NCBI RefSeq assembly: GCF_000711695.1
Contig: NW_013546984.1
Location: forward strand, 62,001 to 126,000
From: Tilletiaria anomala UBC 951
Lineage: Eukaryota > Basidiomycota > Exobasidiomycetes > Georgefischeriales > Tilletiariaceae
Direction: 5' to 3'
Length of the DNA: 64,000 nt
The position numbers were made by a program, and so were the translations under genes. Positions within the stretch are counted from its first letter, which is position 1; every line of letters starts with the position of its first letter. The notes below the pieces were generated by a model, which saw only the letters and a list, made by a program, of their open reading frames with translations, did no database searches and was not told the origin of the DNA. Below, piece after piece: positions 11,939 to 24,188 of this stretch.

Positions 11939-13497
11939 TCAATCGTCCGAGTCGTCGCTCATGAACTCATCCTCATCGTCCTCGTAAACTGCCATATCTT
12001 CGAATGCCACCTTGTAACGAAGCAGCCCGCCGATGCCGCCAAAGCCTTTAACGAATTGGTTGCCTTCTGTCGACCTGTCTGTGACGAACTCGAGGTTCGT
12101 GCCGAAGTCTTTGTAGTGCTCGGCAAGCCATTCAAGCAGTAGTTGAGGCTCATCAGCCTGCTCCATCTCTAATCCAGTGGCCTTGTCCATGAACTTTGAC
12201 CTGTCCTTCTCCTCCTCCTTTGTCAACATCAAGATGTGAACGCCGCCTTCCGTGTCACGGAGTTGGTAGCGCACAACATCAAGGTTTTCCCAGACAATGA
12301 GGGTCTCAACAGCGCCCAACTCGAGTGCCTTAAAGGTGTCGCCAATGCCGAAACAGTACTTGCCAGTTTCTTGTGAGATCTCGTCGAAGTATTTTTGGAT
12401 GAGCTTCTTCTCCTGAATGAACTTGACAGACTGCAATGACTCTGCTGCCTCTTCGATAGCCTGGTTGAAGCCGTTCTCTCCGCCGTAAGATACATCCACA
12501 GTGCGGATGAGCTTGGCGGCCAAACGGGGGTCAAAGAGATCAGACTGTGCAAGGACAGTCTTGAAGTCGGCTGAACCCGCCAACACAAGACCTGCGCAAT
12601 TGCACTTGTTGTCCGTGATGAAATGCTGCGTTGCGAGCTCTGCTACCTTGCGGACATAGTTGTGACGAGCTTCCTCTCTGAGACGAGCGAAACGAAGGGC
12701 AGACTGACCACCCCGACCATGCTTCTTGGGCAAGTCGACCGAAAATTTGTGTAGCACAGTTCTAGTGTTACCTGACACCGTGCCATAGAGGGCGCCATTA
12801 CCATCCATAATAATGAAACCGAAAGTGGCATCTGACTCAAGCAGCTCTGACAGTGCTTCCGTGTGGAACTTGTTATCGCAGAGATACAGCGATGTGTTGA
12901 TTGGCTTGAAAGGCTCAAATGAAAAGTTGACCTTCTTTTCCTTGCCATCGTCTGTCAGGATCGTTCCGCAATACACGATCAGCCCGTTCGGAGGTACTAT
13001 TAAAAGTACATGAACTAGCATTAGTCAAAGAAATTAAGCTCGTACCTAAAAGGCACGCACCTTTGTTGTAAAGCTTCAATCTTTGCTGCGTTGAAGTGAT
13101 GGCAGACAGCACAGACTGACGGTTCACACGCGACTTGATGTTGGATGCAGTTCCGTATTCTTGAGTAAGCATGTTCGTTGCTTGTGAGATTTGGGACTGC
13201 AATGAGGGCCGAAGCATGGTCAGCCTTCACTCTGCAAAAACTTTCCAGAAACTCGCTCCCGCAAGTCGAAGTACACGCACTCGTGGCGGCAAAATGAGCG
13301 AGATCATCGACGTCCCCGCTCCTCGTGCCTTGTCCAAGCTCTGCACCAGCTTCTTCACCTTCCACATCTGCAGATGGAAGAGGGAAAGTGCCAAGGCTGA
13401 AGTCAGTAAAGTTCGCTACCCCCGTTGGCCGCCCGTAATCGCTGCCCACTTGAATGTTTGCCTCGGCAGCATCGTTCCCATTCGCCGCCGAAGCCAT
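11939..13497 (-). CDS. SUP45: Eukaryotic release factor eRF1
   Basis: Four exons on the minus strand: 13450-13497, 13281-13367, 13061-13196, 11939-12996; 442 residues, the usual eRF1 length. eRF1 reads all three stop codons in the ribosomal A site and triggers peptide release with eRF3. The defining motifs are all present: NIKS at residues 64-67, YLCDNKF (YxCxxxF) at 128-134, and GGQ at 186-188 within [13 protein letters not shown]. The C-terminal domain that binds eRF3 is intact, including [15 protein letters not shown], and the tail is acidic ([13 protein letters not shown]). Exon 1 codes only 16 residues ([16 protein letters not shown]), so the start depends on an 82-nt intron that preserves frame into [16 protein letters not shown]. 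Stop-codon recognition residues look normal, giving no hint of a changed genetic code. Confidence 0.96.
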
Positions 13498-16400
13498 TTT
13501 GGTCGCAAGCTGTATTGATGAACTTTCGTAAGGCCTACGCGTACGTATGAGCTGCTTTCGGCCCTGTGCTGATGCTGATGACAAGGACAATAGCAAGTCC
13601 GAACAGGTTCGAAATGGATTGATAGTACAGCAACGTATATACTGCAAGTGATGGAAGACATGAGGGAAAATGTGTTCGTTGCCTGGGGTTGTTGATTTTC
13701 GGACCATAAGAAGTTGCTGCTTCATACCTTGACAAGCGCTTCGAACCTGTTCCGCTCCAATTTTCCAAAGACGACGCATTAACTTTGCGCCAGTTGCTTC
13801 AGGTCTTCTTCACGACTGGTCCATTTTGAAGTTCAACTGTACGGCATAGCATATAAGCCCGTTTTTCCACTTTGTCGAACGTGGGAACGGTGCCCAAGAT
13901 CATCGGCTCAGTCTCAGTCATCATTTGATTCGCCAAATCCTACCCTTCATTGACTACACACATTTCCGGGTGCTCTGTAATTGCCTGCCTTTTCTTATTT
14001 CGGAAAATATGAAAGGACTGTATCATGGTAGACGGGGCTGGACAAGCACCCCTGTGTGACATGGCTACTCTACAGTGATCTCAACAATGTCTAAAAGAAA
14101 ACAAACAAGGTACAAGACTGAAATAACAGGTCGAAAAAGAAGACTACGCCTCGACGAGCGAGCTGATCGTATAGCGCCCCGTAATGAGAAGAAAAAAAGG
14201 ATATAATTATGACGAAATCTGGATTTTTCGAGGTACTACCAGAAGGCTCTGCCACAATGCTGGATAAAGTCGGACAATTTGAAAGAAATCCTTCATGAGC
14301 TTCGGGGACAAGAAAGTCGCAGAGCTGACCTCTGTTATGGTCTCGCCGATCAGCTTTATGTAGCAGCAAAGTGATAATCAGTCGACACTCATTGACAGAA
14401 AGAAGACTCTGATCAACAATGCAAATCACTCTGGTGAAGCAGCAGCAAGAGCATGGACAAGTGCACGCACAGTGCCAGCCAGACCTTTCCGGATTCTCGA
14501 CGAGTTGCAGCGTACTCGCATAGATGGGACGGCGAGCCCCTGAAGGGCAGACGGAGAAGTGCACAAGCTTGATGACGATCCAGTGAATGGCCGACAATCG
14601 CATCTGCTGGCGCACCCGAGCATGTTCGTTCGATATAACTTGATGCAATTAGTTGGGCGAATGACTTTCGCATTTTGACGCATGAGCTGCCGCCATCGGA
14701 GTCATCGAACAACTATTCCAACATTCGTCACACCTTCAACCAATTTTTTTTACGATCGTTGAGCACTGTAATTTCGTCGTCGCAAAGCCATGCTTTGCGA
14801 CGATGTCATATACTCTTGAAGACAACTATTTCAGCACGAAGAACTTATTTCCGAGTGGCGCAACGACACCGTACGTCGGACCCCTCGGCGTGTTCATCAT
14901 AAACATCTTCCAATTTCTACTAAAAGACTGCACCCTAGAATTCCCGGAAGATTGCGGATATACCGGGCAGATCGGCGCGGCGGATTCACATGTCACCATG
15001 TCTCCCTTTTGGGCAGGCAGATGGGGGCTTCCAGAGAACCGAGTACCAGGAGCAGAGAGATCAGGTACGAGCCACGTTCTGGACAGAGGCTGTAGTGATT
15101 CATTGGCGACTAGATCCATTGAGGGAATGTGATGAAATGCATGTGACCTCTATTTATGCGATGCGAGAATGGCGTTGCCCACAAACAAGATATCCTGCGC
15201 ATGTCAAACAAGGATACTGATTGATGGAAGCTGAATACGATCTGGGTTTGCCACACTTACCACTGCGGCCGCACGCTTCGGCCGTCGTTCCTAGTGACGA
15301 CCGACGGTCGGCCGGTGACAGCATACGCCATGGTCGGTGCACAAACCTGGTGTGTAGCTGACTTACAGCCTTTCAGCGATACATGACAGGACGGATCAAC
15401 CGATACCAAGACGCCGTGGGATCGAGGAGGATCGACTCAGGATGATAACTCACCGTGGAACGGTCTGGAAAACCGAATGGCACGACGACCTTGAAATATG
15501 TATGAATAAAAACGGGTTTCACATCATATCTGGACAAGCAAATCTCCTACCGCTGAACAAATGCTCAAAGGCTTCATAGGTGATGGTGTAAGCGAAGCTC
15601 AGATACTTATGAAAGATTTCAGTCTGTCAATCATTTGTTTCGCTGTATGGCTAGAAACAATGCGTCACATCAGGTGCGGAAGTCGTGCTAATGCCCATAA
15701 AAGTCAATGAAGGGACTCACTGGCCACTCTTGCTGATAGACCTCGTCAGCAAAACGTTCAACAACTGCGACCCTATGCACGGTTCTCCCCCTCGGAAAAT
15801 GTTGGAGACGGGGTGGGGATCAGGGGAACTTTGAGGAAAAGGCGAGACAGTACCACTAGCCGATTGGTCAAGCTGGGTGTTGAAACTTGCACATGGTTTC
15901 CCAAGGCAACTTGATACGTGGAATTGATGGGTGTTCATTATGGGCAAGATAGAGGATTTGTGTTATAGGAAAGCATATGCGAACGAGAAGGGTCAGCTCC
16001 AATGGTCCGCCAAGGTGGAGGACCATGAATTGGATGAGGCTCAACTTTCTTGCTGCGGTTTAAAGACTTGCCTGAATAAATAGTGCATGTACTTAGCAAT
16101 GTGAATCATTTTCGAGCATTAAGGCTTGAAGAAAGCAGATAAGTATCAGTTGTCGTGCCTTAAATGGCAGCAAGTAGTCACCTCTTGTTTCCTTGCAAGT
16201 GCCACGTCGACATGAAGCGTTGTCCGCGTTTGTAGCTTGGGAGTGTGCCCTGCACAGCGAGCCCTAGGAGGGGATAATTGCATTTGCACACGCTGTAAGT
16301 GATAGATGCAATGTACAATCGGAGCATAGATTGAATGCACAATGATGAGGGTCTCGTGAAGCAACTTCGCAAGTTCGTGCTTCGTCCTCGGAGAAGTGGG

Positions 16401-17124
16401 GCGTAGAGGGGCTCGAAGCCCTTGTCAAGGAATGAAGCAACAACTTTTGGTACAAAATCAACCTCCTTTGCCAGGTTTCCTTTGACGAACCTCTCGAACG
16501 TCTCTCCACACATAGCAAATCATATAACAAGAATTGCATCGAGCTTCTGGGTTCGTCCATCATCTTTTCTGTCGTTATTGTCCTTCACCAGCACTAGGCT
16601 CACATTTTGCCAATTGGAACAATCTTTTGCAGGTGTTGAGGGCCTGTATGCTGTGCATTTTAGCTGGCGCATGCGACAAGAGTTGAATATCTTATCAGCG
16701 TGACGATTGGCTTGCCATCCCGCGGCGCATTTTTGCTTGCGAGGTGGTCTGCGTAGCAGGCAAGGACGAATGTGTGGAGCTTGGCGGCTGGAGCGCTCAA
16801 GGTGCTATATGAATGCGAGCTTGATCAAGATCAGAAGTGCCACGCAAGGTGCGAGATGCAAATGATGCGATGAGCTATCGATTGCTATCAATCGACGTAT
16901 ACAGAAAGTTGCGGAGCTGCATGATTCACCAGTGGGGCTATCGGAGAAATAGTAGATGATTTCATCAGGGATTCCTTCAGGGACCCCGTTAGCTGTCATC
17001 CGTAACGTTGATAGAAGAGCACCCACGCACTGAGACGCAAGGATGATATTGATCCTCTTGTCTGGCGGCCCGGAAGGCTTCTGTGTGCCGATTCCTTGGC
17101 TACTCTCCAACCAAGAAAATGAAA
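13498..17124. other. 3.6 kb without a supportable gene
   Basis: Long chance frames exist (for example minus 14091-14648, plus 14803-15132, minus 16178-16563) but none shows a known motif, a good start context, or a chain of in-frame splice sites. The sequence is more AT-rich in places, for example 14060-14250. It may hold the upstream regulatory region of SUP45, 3' flanks of the 17.1 kb gene, or decayed repeats I cannot name. Confidence 0.4.
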
Positions 17125-19406
17125 CTACCTCTCTGTCTGGTCGCAATGGGCAAGATCTCGTATTTGAGCGCGTCCATTTCTGAAAGTGTTCAACATCGGG
17201 GCCATCAGTTAGATGGAGATCCAATTCGATTTGATTTGCACTCACGTGTGAAGAAACCACTCCGAATGAACGGGGAGCAGACTGTTGCCATAAATGCCAG
17301 CAAAGTCTCCATCAGCGCAGAACACGCAGGCAACAACGATGCCGAATTCTCTCAACTCACAAAGGGGACTGACGGAGAGCAAGAATGCATGCAGCATAAT
17401 GACTGCGAGCCAGGTAGGGATCTTGGTGTTCGTCTCAGGATAAGTTCGTTTGAACCAGGTGGAGAGCACACTAAAAGGATATGCAAATCGAGTCAACCGC
17501 AGGAAAGCACGGGGCTGAGGACCGGAGTTTGGAGCTCACGTGGCGAATCCATTGGCGAGGAAAAAGAAGAACTGTGTGGCGAACACGAAAAATCAGCTTC
17601 CAGTTCTTGAATATTGGAATGTGTGCACCTACATTCTCTCCATTAGCGAAACCAAGGGTGAAATAGGTAATGTGCTCGTGGAAAATACCCTTCAAAGCGC
17701 GGAGATGGCGTATCAGCCAGGGAAGCGCATGCTTTCGCGCGCTCAGCGCATAGACGCACGCTCATGGCAAACGTTGCAATAGCCGCCATGGCCTTTGGCA
17801 TGAACGGCGAACGAGACTTGCTGGACGCCTGCAGCTTGCCTTGGGCTGTGTCGCCGTCGCCGTCGCCGTTGCCGTTCGCAGGAGTCATGGGCTTGAGACC
17901 GGAGCGCGAGCGGCTTCCACGTTTCTCATTCTCGTCATCCGTCTTACCCTCTCCATCAGTCTCCGAGAGGTGGTCAAGGTGATCTCGTGTTTTGAGTGCG
18001 ATGAGACGTGCTCCATCCTGCGTCAGCGCCGATCCCTTCCACCGCTTGTTCTGTCCCCCTTTGAACACCACCCGGTGAAGAACCGTTGCGATTGCTCTGT
18101 TCCAATGACTCCACCACTTGCAGCGAAGGTTGCAACCGCAGCTTGAGGTCAATCTGGACACTCCTACAGAAGACATTGATCGCGAGGGGGACTCACCAAG
18201 CGGATGTTGGTTGTCCCCAGTGGGTTCTCACTGTGTAGAGTCAGACACCCATTAAGCCTAGGAATTAAGTCGGAAGTGCTTCTGAAGCCTGCTCACAACA
18301 TGTTTGCCATCTCGACACCAAGAATAATTCCGAGTCCTTTCAGCAGGCCATCCCCAAACAATGCAAGCGCCATCAAAATCTACATCTCAGGGAATCGCTT
18401 CGGTGAGTATTGAAGTTAGCAGCCTATAGGCGCCGCGCACTCACATCAAGGCCGAGGATATCGCAGTAGATGTGATACTTGAGACGACTCATGCCAATCG
18501 TGTACTCGTACGGTGGGATAAAATAAAGTAGAAAGAACATCACTGCGGAGGGATGGGTTGTCATGACAGAGTTGGTGATATTTATCCATGCGACCCTCAC
18601 TAAAGAACTCAACTATCCCAGAACCGTCAATTCATGGGATTAGTGTCATTTTCTTCATCGGTACAAACCCAGCGCCGAAAAGGACATACCAATGACGGTT
18701 GGCATTCCTTTGAGGTTCTCCAAGCGAGGATTGCGCTTGCGGCCTTCAATTCGCTCGCGTTCTGCGATGACTTCCTCCTCCTTGGGGAATGCCCATAGAT
18801 GCGCAAGAAAGCGAGGGAAACTCCAGCTTTCAACCTCTTCGCGTGTTCGAATGATAAAAATATCCCATGTCCTGTTTCGAGAGGCATCAGCGTCAGCACG
18901 CTGTGATGGCAGCTTCGGAGAGTATCGCTCACAGCAGAGATGTTCTGAAGCCGAGAGCTGGCCGCCAAAAGTCGAGGAGCATCACTGCAGCAGAGTGCTG
19001 ATGAGCAAAGGCGGGTCATGCGCAATTGCAGAGCATGAACGAACTCACCGCCTGACATGCCCGTGACCAGCGGCCAGGCCATGAAGGTGGTAATGAGGCC
19101 GCCGACAGTTCCATACTTGATCAGGGGCGAATTGTGCTGATTTACGTGGTACATAAAGTAGGTAATGGTGGTGGTGACAATGATGAAAATGAGCATGCGA
19201 ACCGCGATGATGGCCGCCATGTGGAGGGGATAAGGGTCGAGGTCGTAGGTGACGACTTTGAATCCCCATCGCTTGGCGAAGTCGATAATGGGATCTGATT
19301 TCAAAAGTTCGAGTCCAAAGACAGAATAGGCCGGCTTGTACGGCGTGAGGATGTCTGCCACTTTTTCACCTAGCTGACCAAAAGACATGTCGATTGAATC
19401 AGCCAT
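17125..19406 (-). CDS. MBOAT/wax-synthase-like membrane acyltransferase
   Basis: Twelve exons on the minus strand: 19049-19406, 18933-18984, 18690-18871, 18445-18599, 18297-18379, 18197-18230, 17760-18116, 17633-17689, 17540-17571, 17361-17470, 17246-17306, 17125-17179; 511 residues. Several hydrophobic segments are visible (near residues 72-95, 105-120, 230-250, 265-285, 430-450). The family signs are the block NPLGTTNIRL-WWSHWNRAI and, across the exon 7/8 junction, SGIFHE with His about 411, the place of the active-site histidine in membrane-bound O-acyltransferases and fungal wax-synthase-domain proteins. A hydrophilic Gly/Asp-rich insert (about residues 330-400) splits these two blocks. 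Substrate is unknown; it probably acts in the ER membrane. The start 19406 has good context; an upstream in-frame ATG at 19445 is weaker. The 54-nt intron 17307-17360 is stop-free and its removal is a choice; the last exon is also less certain. Confidence 0.75.
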
Positions 19407-20430
19407 GATGACTTGAGATGTGTTGTGCACTGCCAACAATGTCATGCAATCTGTTGCCTTCTTTCAGCAATGCTGGTTGATGACACGGTTGGGGTGGATG
19501 TCAGCAAAGAAGGGGAAGCGGGGATGTAGGTTTGGCTTGGCTTGGTTCCTTGCCTTTCCAACCGATTTACCTGGAAAAGCGTACTGCCCAGCTGATGGTC
19601 GATCCGGCAGCGTGTCCGGCGAAGATCAACAACAGGTTCACCTTTGTTCTTCACACGCAAGGAGCATTACAGGGATGGTTGTCAGGTCGACAAAGAAGAG
19701 TGCTTTGTCATATATTCGTCAGCTGACCTCTCAGCACCATCACACCTTTTTAAGGCCAATATGGACCTTCAATGTTTCCCGATGTTATTAATATGTCAAA
19801 TGCGAAAGGAGCTCGATAGGCATCCGAGGTTGATATGACTTCTTCTACAGGATACATACTGATTTCTTTACTCATTCATTGGCAATGGCGAACTGCTGCC
19901 CCGCTTCCTCGCTCTTTCTTTGTCTTCCCTCAGACGGGATTCGCCGTTGCCTGCTGCACTCGTTTTAGAGTGTCAGAGACTTCATCAGAGCATCTTCGTC
20001 CCATTCACACTCTTTTTGTGGGGCCAGGAATTGTGTCACATGGTCCATCCATCCGGCTTGCCTTTCCGATCACATCTCTCATTTTACTCTGTAATCTCCA
20101 AAGCCCAGAGTCTCGAGAGAGGTCTCAGATGTCAGAGAAGAGACCCGGCACTACGAGACACTGTGGCCCGACCCGCCCCGAGCCGCTACCCCACAACTCG
20201 GAAACAGTCACAATTGCCATCGCCCTTAGTCCCGAGTTCCGCAGCTTGAAGTACTTCAGCAGAGCCCTATTTTAGCTCTATATCTCATTGTGTGTTGGTA
20301 CCGTTTCTGCGCCCACATTACGTACGTGTTGCTCGGCTCTTATGTTAGGAGCACGCTGTGTATGCAATATTAGACTTCTCCTTCAAGCGAGGCCTCGATT
20401 GATACGCTACGCACCGGGTGCTGCGTGATC
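19407..20430. promoter_or_regulatory. Divergent intergenic region
   Basis: About 1 kb between the starts of the wax-synthase-like gene and the FAM32A homologue. No exon chain is supported. The frames at 19420-19791 and 19835-20275 have no recognisable product. Confidence 0.4.
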
Positions 20431-21070
20431 ATGCCGGCAGATGACCTTTACGCTGTTCCTTCAGGTGGCAGCTTGAAATTCAAGGGCTCACCGAGCAAAA
20501 AGTAAGCCTTTTGGGAGCGCGACGGCCTACCCTTGCCTCGGCCTAACCCTTGTCTTTTGATGCATATGGCAGGAAGAAAAAATCAAAGTCGTCTACAAGC
20601 AAATCTGCTCGTGAGGGACCGTGGAAGACCAGCAGCGCGACGCTGAAGTCAAAGGGAAAACAGGCGGCAAATGATGAGGACGCCAATGAGGTGGATCTGG
20701 AGCCAGTCGACGAACAAGACCACGGCTCTTCTTCCTCATGGCCAACGATGACTGAAGCAGAGCGCAGGTTTGAGGAAATTCAGAGGAAAAGGGTGTGTGC
20801 CAATGATCATGCAAGATCCTATATCTGTTGACTCATTCTTCTCATTCTATCTGCGGTCGCCTTCATAGATGGCCGACAAGGTTTCAAAGGAAGCGCGAAA
20901 GTCTCACAAGGAACGCGTCGATCAATTCAACGGGCATCTGGCTTCTTTGACAGAGCATTTTGATCTTCCCAAGGTGAGCGGATTGCGTGGCACCACCCCT
21001 CGCAGCGTCGCAATGTTCATTGACCCTGTGGAATTCTTTCACCATGTATCATCAGGTCGGACCCGGCTAG
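20431..21070 (+). CDS. FAM32A family protein
   Basis: Four exons: 20431-20501, 20573-20792, 20869-20973, 21056-21070; 136 residues. FAM32A-like proteins are small lysine-rich nuclear proteins; the human member is found in catalytically active spliceosomes. The N-terminus has LKFKGSPSKKKKKSKS, the middle a serine/glutamate-rich linker, and the C-terminus the conserved TEAERRFEEIQRKR block, a basic helix, and the end HFDLPKVGPG, which matches the family end KVGPG. That end lies in a final exon of only 15 nt (four codons and a stop), found because the frame GTC GGA CCC GGC TAG follows an AG acceptor. Good family fit in order, length and terminus. Confidence 0.88.
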
Positions 21071-21780
21071 ATTGTCTTGCGCGAGGCCTTCTCCCCCGCT
21101 GCCGCCCCATTTGTCCGCACCGTTTGTCCATTTATTTTCATTATACCTGTACTGAGCATAAGCTGTAACTCAGGGCAAAGATTATCAATTGGGCACCGGT
21201 GCAGCCTCCTGAAGCCGAAGAGCGACGTACACTCGATTGTAAACAAACTCTGTTCATGGTATGCTCATCATCTTGCCTCCTTTCCGCGACTCTGAGAGCG
21301 GTCGTCGCCAGTCTGCACCTCGTTGCTGACTGCCGGTGAACCACAGTGGTGCTGTCTCGTTCTCGGCTTCATACCCATTACCCAAAGCTGACAGGTCGGC
21401 AGCGGCATCTGGCAACGCGACTTGCGTAATGCACACCCATATACATATACGTCTGTCCTATTCTCACATTGGCGTGATGTACTTGCTCGCACATGCTAGA
21501 AGACATGACACGCGGGTATACTGACTTGATGGTAAGGGCTATTTTACTTGAATCACGCGAAGCGTCGGTGTGTTTGTTATTAGAGATATCTAGGATGCAG
21601 TTGAGTGAGACCAAAACACTGTGGCTGGAGCGCAGTCTTGAGAAAAGTAGATAAAATGAAGCCAGCTTTTGTCCTTTCGACTTGACCTCGCATCTTTGAT
21701 ATCCTGCTCTTCTGTTGAAGAGGCTCTCATTCGCCTGCCATACTACAGACCTGCGCAACACCGAACAGCAGAGTCGCAAA
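21071..21780. other. Intergenic region upstream of the fusion gene
   Basis: About 700 bp between the FAM32A homologue stop and the next start. No supported exon. It presumably holds the 3' UTR of one and the promoter of the other. Confidence 0.4.
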
Positions 21781-24188
21781 ATGTCGAAGCCAGTGGAAGC
21801 GCTGGGCCTTGCACGGCAGCGTATCGATCAATTACATCGAGAGGATCCGGCATTCGTACGAGGAGCAGGCGCCGATCCTACTGAGGCAGCAGTGAGAGCG
21901 CAAGATGAATTAGCATATGCCGATGCGATGGAGGCATGGGCATTGAAGTTGCTAGATCTTCACCGCGCCTCAGACGACCCGGTATCTCGAGAACTTGTGA
22001 GGCAAGAGCACCTCGTCCGCGTCGCTGCCAGATGTCAGCATCTGGAGCGCTTCAAGACGCCCCGCTCCACCTATCCGGATGGCAAAGCCGGCTACTTCAA
22101 GTGGCGTAGAGAATTGTACGTCAAGCAGGCTGACAAGGCAAAGGAGATCCTACAAGCTTCTGGTGTTCCAACTGAGGACGCTGATAAGGTACACAAGTGG
22201 GTGCGCAAGGGCGAGCTCAATGTGGGAAGGGACGATGGAGATGCGGGTAGGTGTCATATTCATTCAGAACAAAGCCGCTGTGAGACCTAAAGAATATATT
22301 ATTTGTGCGTCACATTGACTGTACCTCGCAGGGACGCAACTCCTTGAGGACGCCGCAGTGTTGGTCTTTCTGGAGAAGGAGGTGGCGGCTTTCGCCAAGA
22401 AGCACGAAGAGTATTCTGAAGAGAAATGGGTGGATATCTTGAGGAAGTGAGTCTCACCCTATCCCGTTTAACTCATAGGCATCGGCCCTGACAACAGCAT
22501 GGTCATTTTTCGTTGCGCAGAACTCTACGCAAGACATCGAAGATTGGAGCTGCCGCCGCAATGCAATTGCCCATGGCACCCGACTTTCGCAAGCTTGTCG
22601 ATCTCTCCTTGGTTAAAGCGGAGGACACGAAGTGAGCGTCATCATGTTAATAAGCATGTTTACAAAGCCCTTTCTGTGCTTGTATTTATGTTGTTTGCAC
22701 ACACCCGTTGCTCAATCCCGCTCGAGGTAGGGAGTGTGAAGAGGTGGTCTTAGCACCAAGGCAGAATTCGCGACCCAAGACGCTTCAAGAAGCACAGGAA
22801 CACTTGGCTAACGGATCAAGCGGCACAGATGCCATCTTCGGTACCCGTCTTCTGCAGCAGCAAGACTCGGACAACGCGGTCTGGGAGCACAACGCTTGGG
22901 ATCATGTTGAGCCTCCAGGAGACTTTCTCAATGAGGTGCAAGAGCGCCTTGCCGCACAAGAACGCGCTAAAGTACCCAAGGCACAGGCTGGTGAGTTGTG
23001 ACAATAAGAGTTTAGATTATTGCACTTTGTTTACGCGACCTGCTTTATATCACGTTAGAAATGTATCACCGCGATCCTGCCTCTTTCTGGAATTCTTTTT
23101 ACGCTGCACATCAACAAAACTTTTTCAAGAATCGGAAATGGCTCAAGTCGGAATTTTCGGAATTGGCAGACGTATTGCACATAGACGTGAGTGATTGCGT
23201 AGAGAAGGGGCGATTCGGCTGCTGATGTGCTACCTGTTCCTTCAGGCCGGCCCAAAGACCGTGGTGGAAATCGGCTGTGGTGCAGGGGACACTCTTCTAC
23301 CTTTACTGCACGATAATCAGAATCCGGGGCTATCCCTGTATGGCTTCGATTAGTGGGTCAATGGGCAGTAGTGCAGCATCTTCTGTCAATCTCACACTCG
23401 TTGCTTCATACGCTACGCCAGTTCTACAGAAGCTGTTCGCGTGGTCCGAGTGAGAGCTGACTCTCAATACACTTGAAAAGCGCACACACTGACGCTTTTG
23501 CTCTCAGGAATCTTCAATATACCAGCAACCTAAGTGCGGGCGGTGCGTCGCGGACGTGTGGGACCTATCGGCACAAGATGCCCAGGACGATTCTCGACCC
23601 AGCCTGCCGCCGGGCGTCTTACCTGGCACGGTCGACGTTGTCGTCATGATCTTCGTTTTGTCCGCTCTGAATCCTACAGAGTGGTTAGCCGCAGCAAGAA
23701 ATATTGTGGAAATGCTCAAACCTGGCGGAAAACTTCTTTTCCGTGATTACGGTCGATACGATCTACCTCAATTACGCTTCAAGGACAATCGGCTGCTGAA
23801 GGAAAATTTTTACGGTGAGTCCACGACAAGAGTAAGGTTTTGCAATTGGTTATCGAATGACTGAGGAATCTCCTCCAGTGCGCGGTGATGGCACAAGAGG
23901 TGAGCGCACTGCATGAGATCTTTAAACTTGAAACTGAATCCATCCTCTCCCCCCCCCCCCGGGTCGCTTGCACGGCCGGAAGTGTACTTCTTTGACAAGT
24001 CGGAAATTGTCCGCATTTTCTCTGCTGCACCATTAAAAGATGGTCCCTCCCAGAGTGATGTGGCCGATCAGAGCGAGATCTTGTTCGATACCCTTCAGCT
24101 CGTAGAAGATCGACGCATGCTGGTTAATCGAAAACAAAAGAAACGCATGTACCGAGTATGGCTTCAAGCGAAATTGCAACGGCGGTGA
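21781..24188 (+). CDS. TRM140: DUF4202 - tRNA m3C32 methyltransferase fusion (Trm140/METTL2-like)
   Basis: Ten exons: 21781-22246, 22332-22446, 22521-22631, 22731-22990, 23059-23186, 23246-23352, 23422-23449, 23508-23814, 23879-23899, 23983-24188; 582 residues. Residues 1-230 are a complete DUF4202 domain (RVAARCQHLERFKTPRSTYP, GKAGYFKWRREL, LEDAAVLVFLEKE, LRKTSKIGAAAAM). From about residue 260 it is a Trm140/METTL2-type enzyme, which makes 3-methylcytidine at position 32 of tRNA-Thr/Ser using SAM: FGTRLL, VWEHNAWDHVE, FWNSFYAAHQQNFFKNR, SAM motif EIGCGAGDTLLP (368-379), MIFVLSALNP, LKPGGKLLFRDYGRYDLPQ, and VRGDGTRVYFFDKSE. The intron 22632-22730 that joins the halves is GT-AG and phase 2, and the methyltransferase half has no in-frame ATG of its own before FGTR. 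Exon 9 is a 21-nt microexon. DUF4202 function is unknown to me. Separate genes are possible only if transcription starts inside and another start exists. Confidence 0.85.

Noticed and set aside
14091-14648. 185-codon minus frame in the gene-poor stretch
   Set aside because: Low-complexity Cys/Ser/Phe-rich, no motif, no splice links; likely chance.
16805-17260. 151-codon minus frame downstream of the wax-synthase-like gene, as its real C-terminus
   Set aside because: The phase does not match the preceding exon at the only good donor, and the sequence lacks a membrane-protein pattern.
22708-23001. An independent TRM140-type gene starting near 22708
   Set aside because: The frame there opens with TTG, not ATG, and no in-frame ATG precedes the conserved FGTR block; splicing to the DUF4202 exons explains it better.
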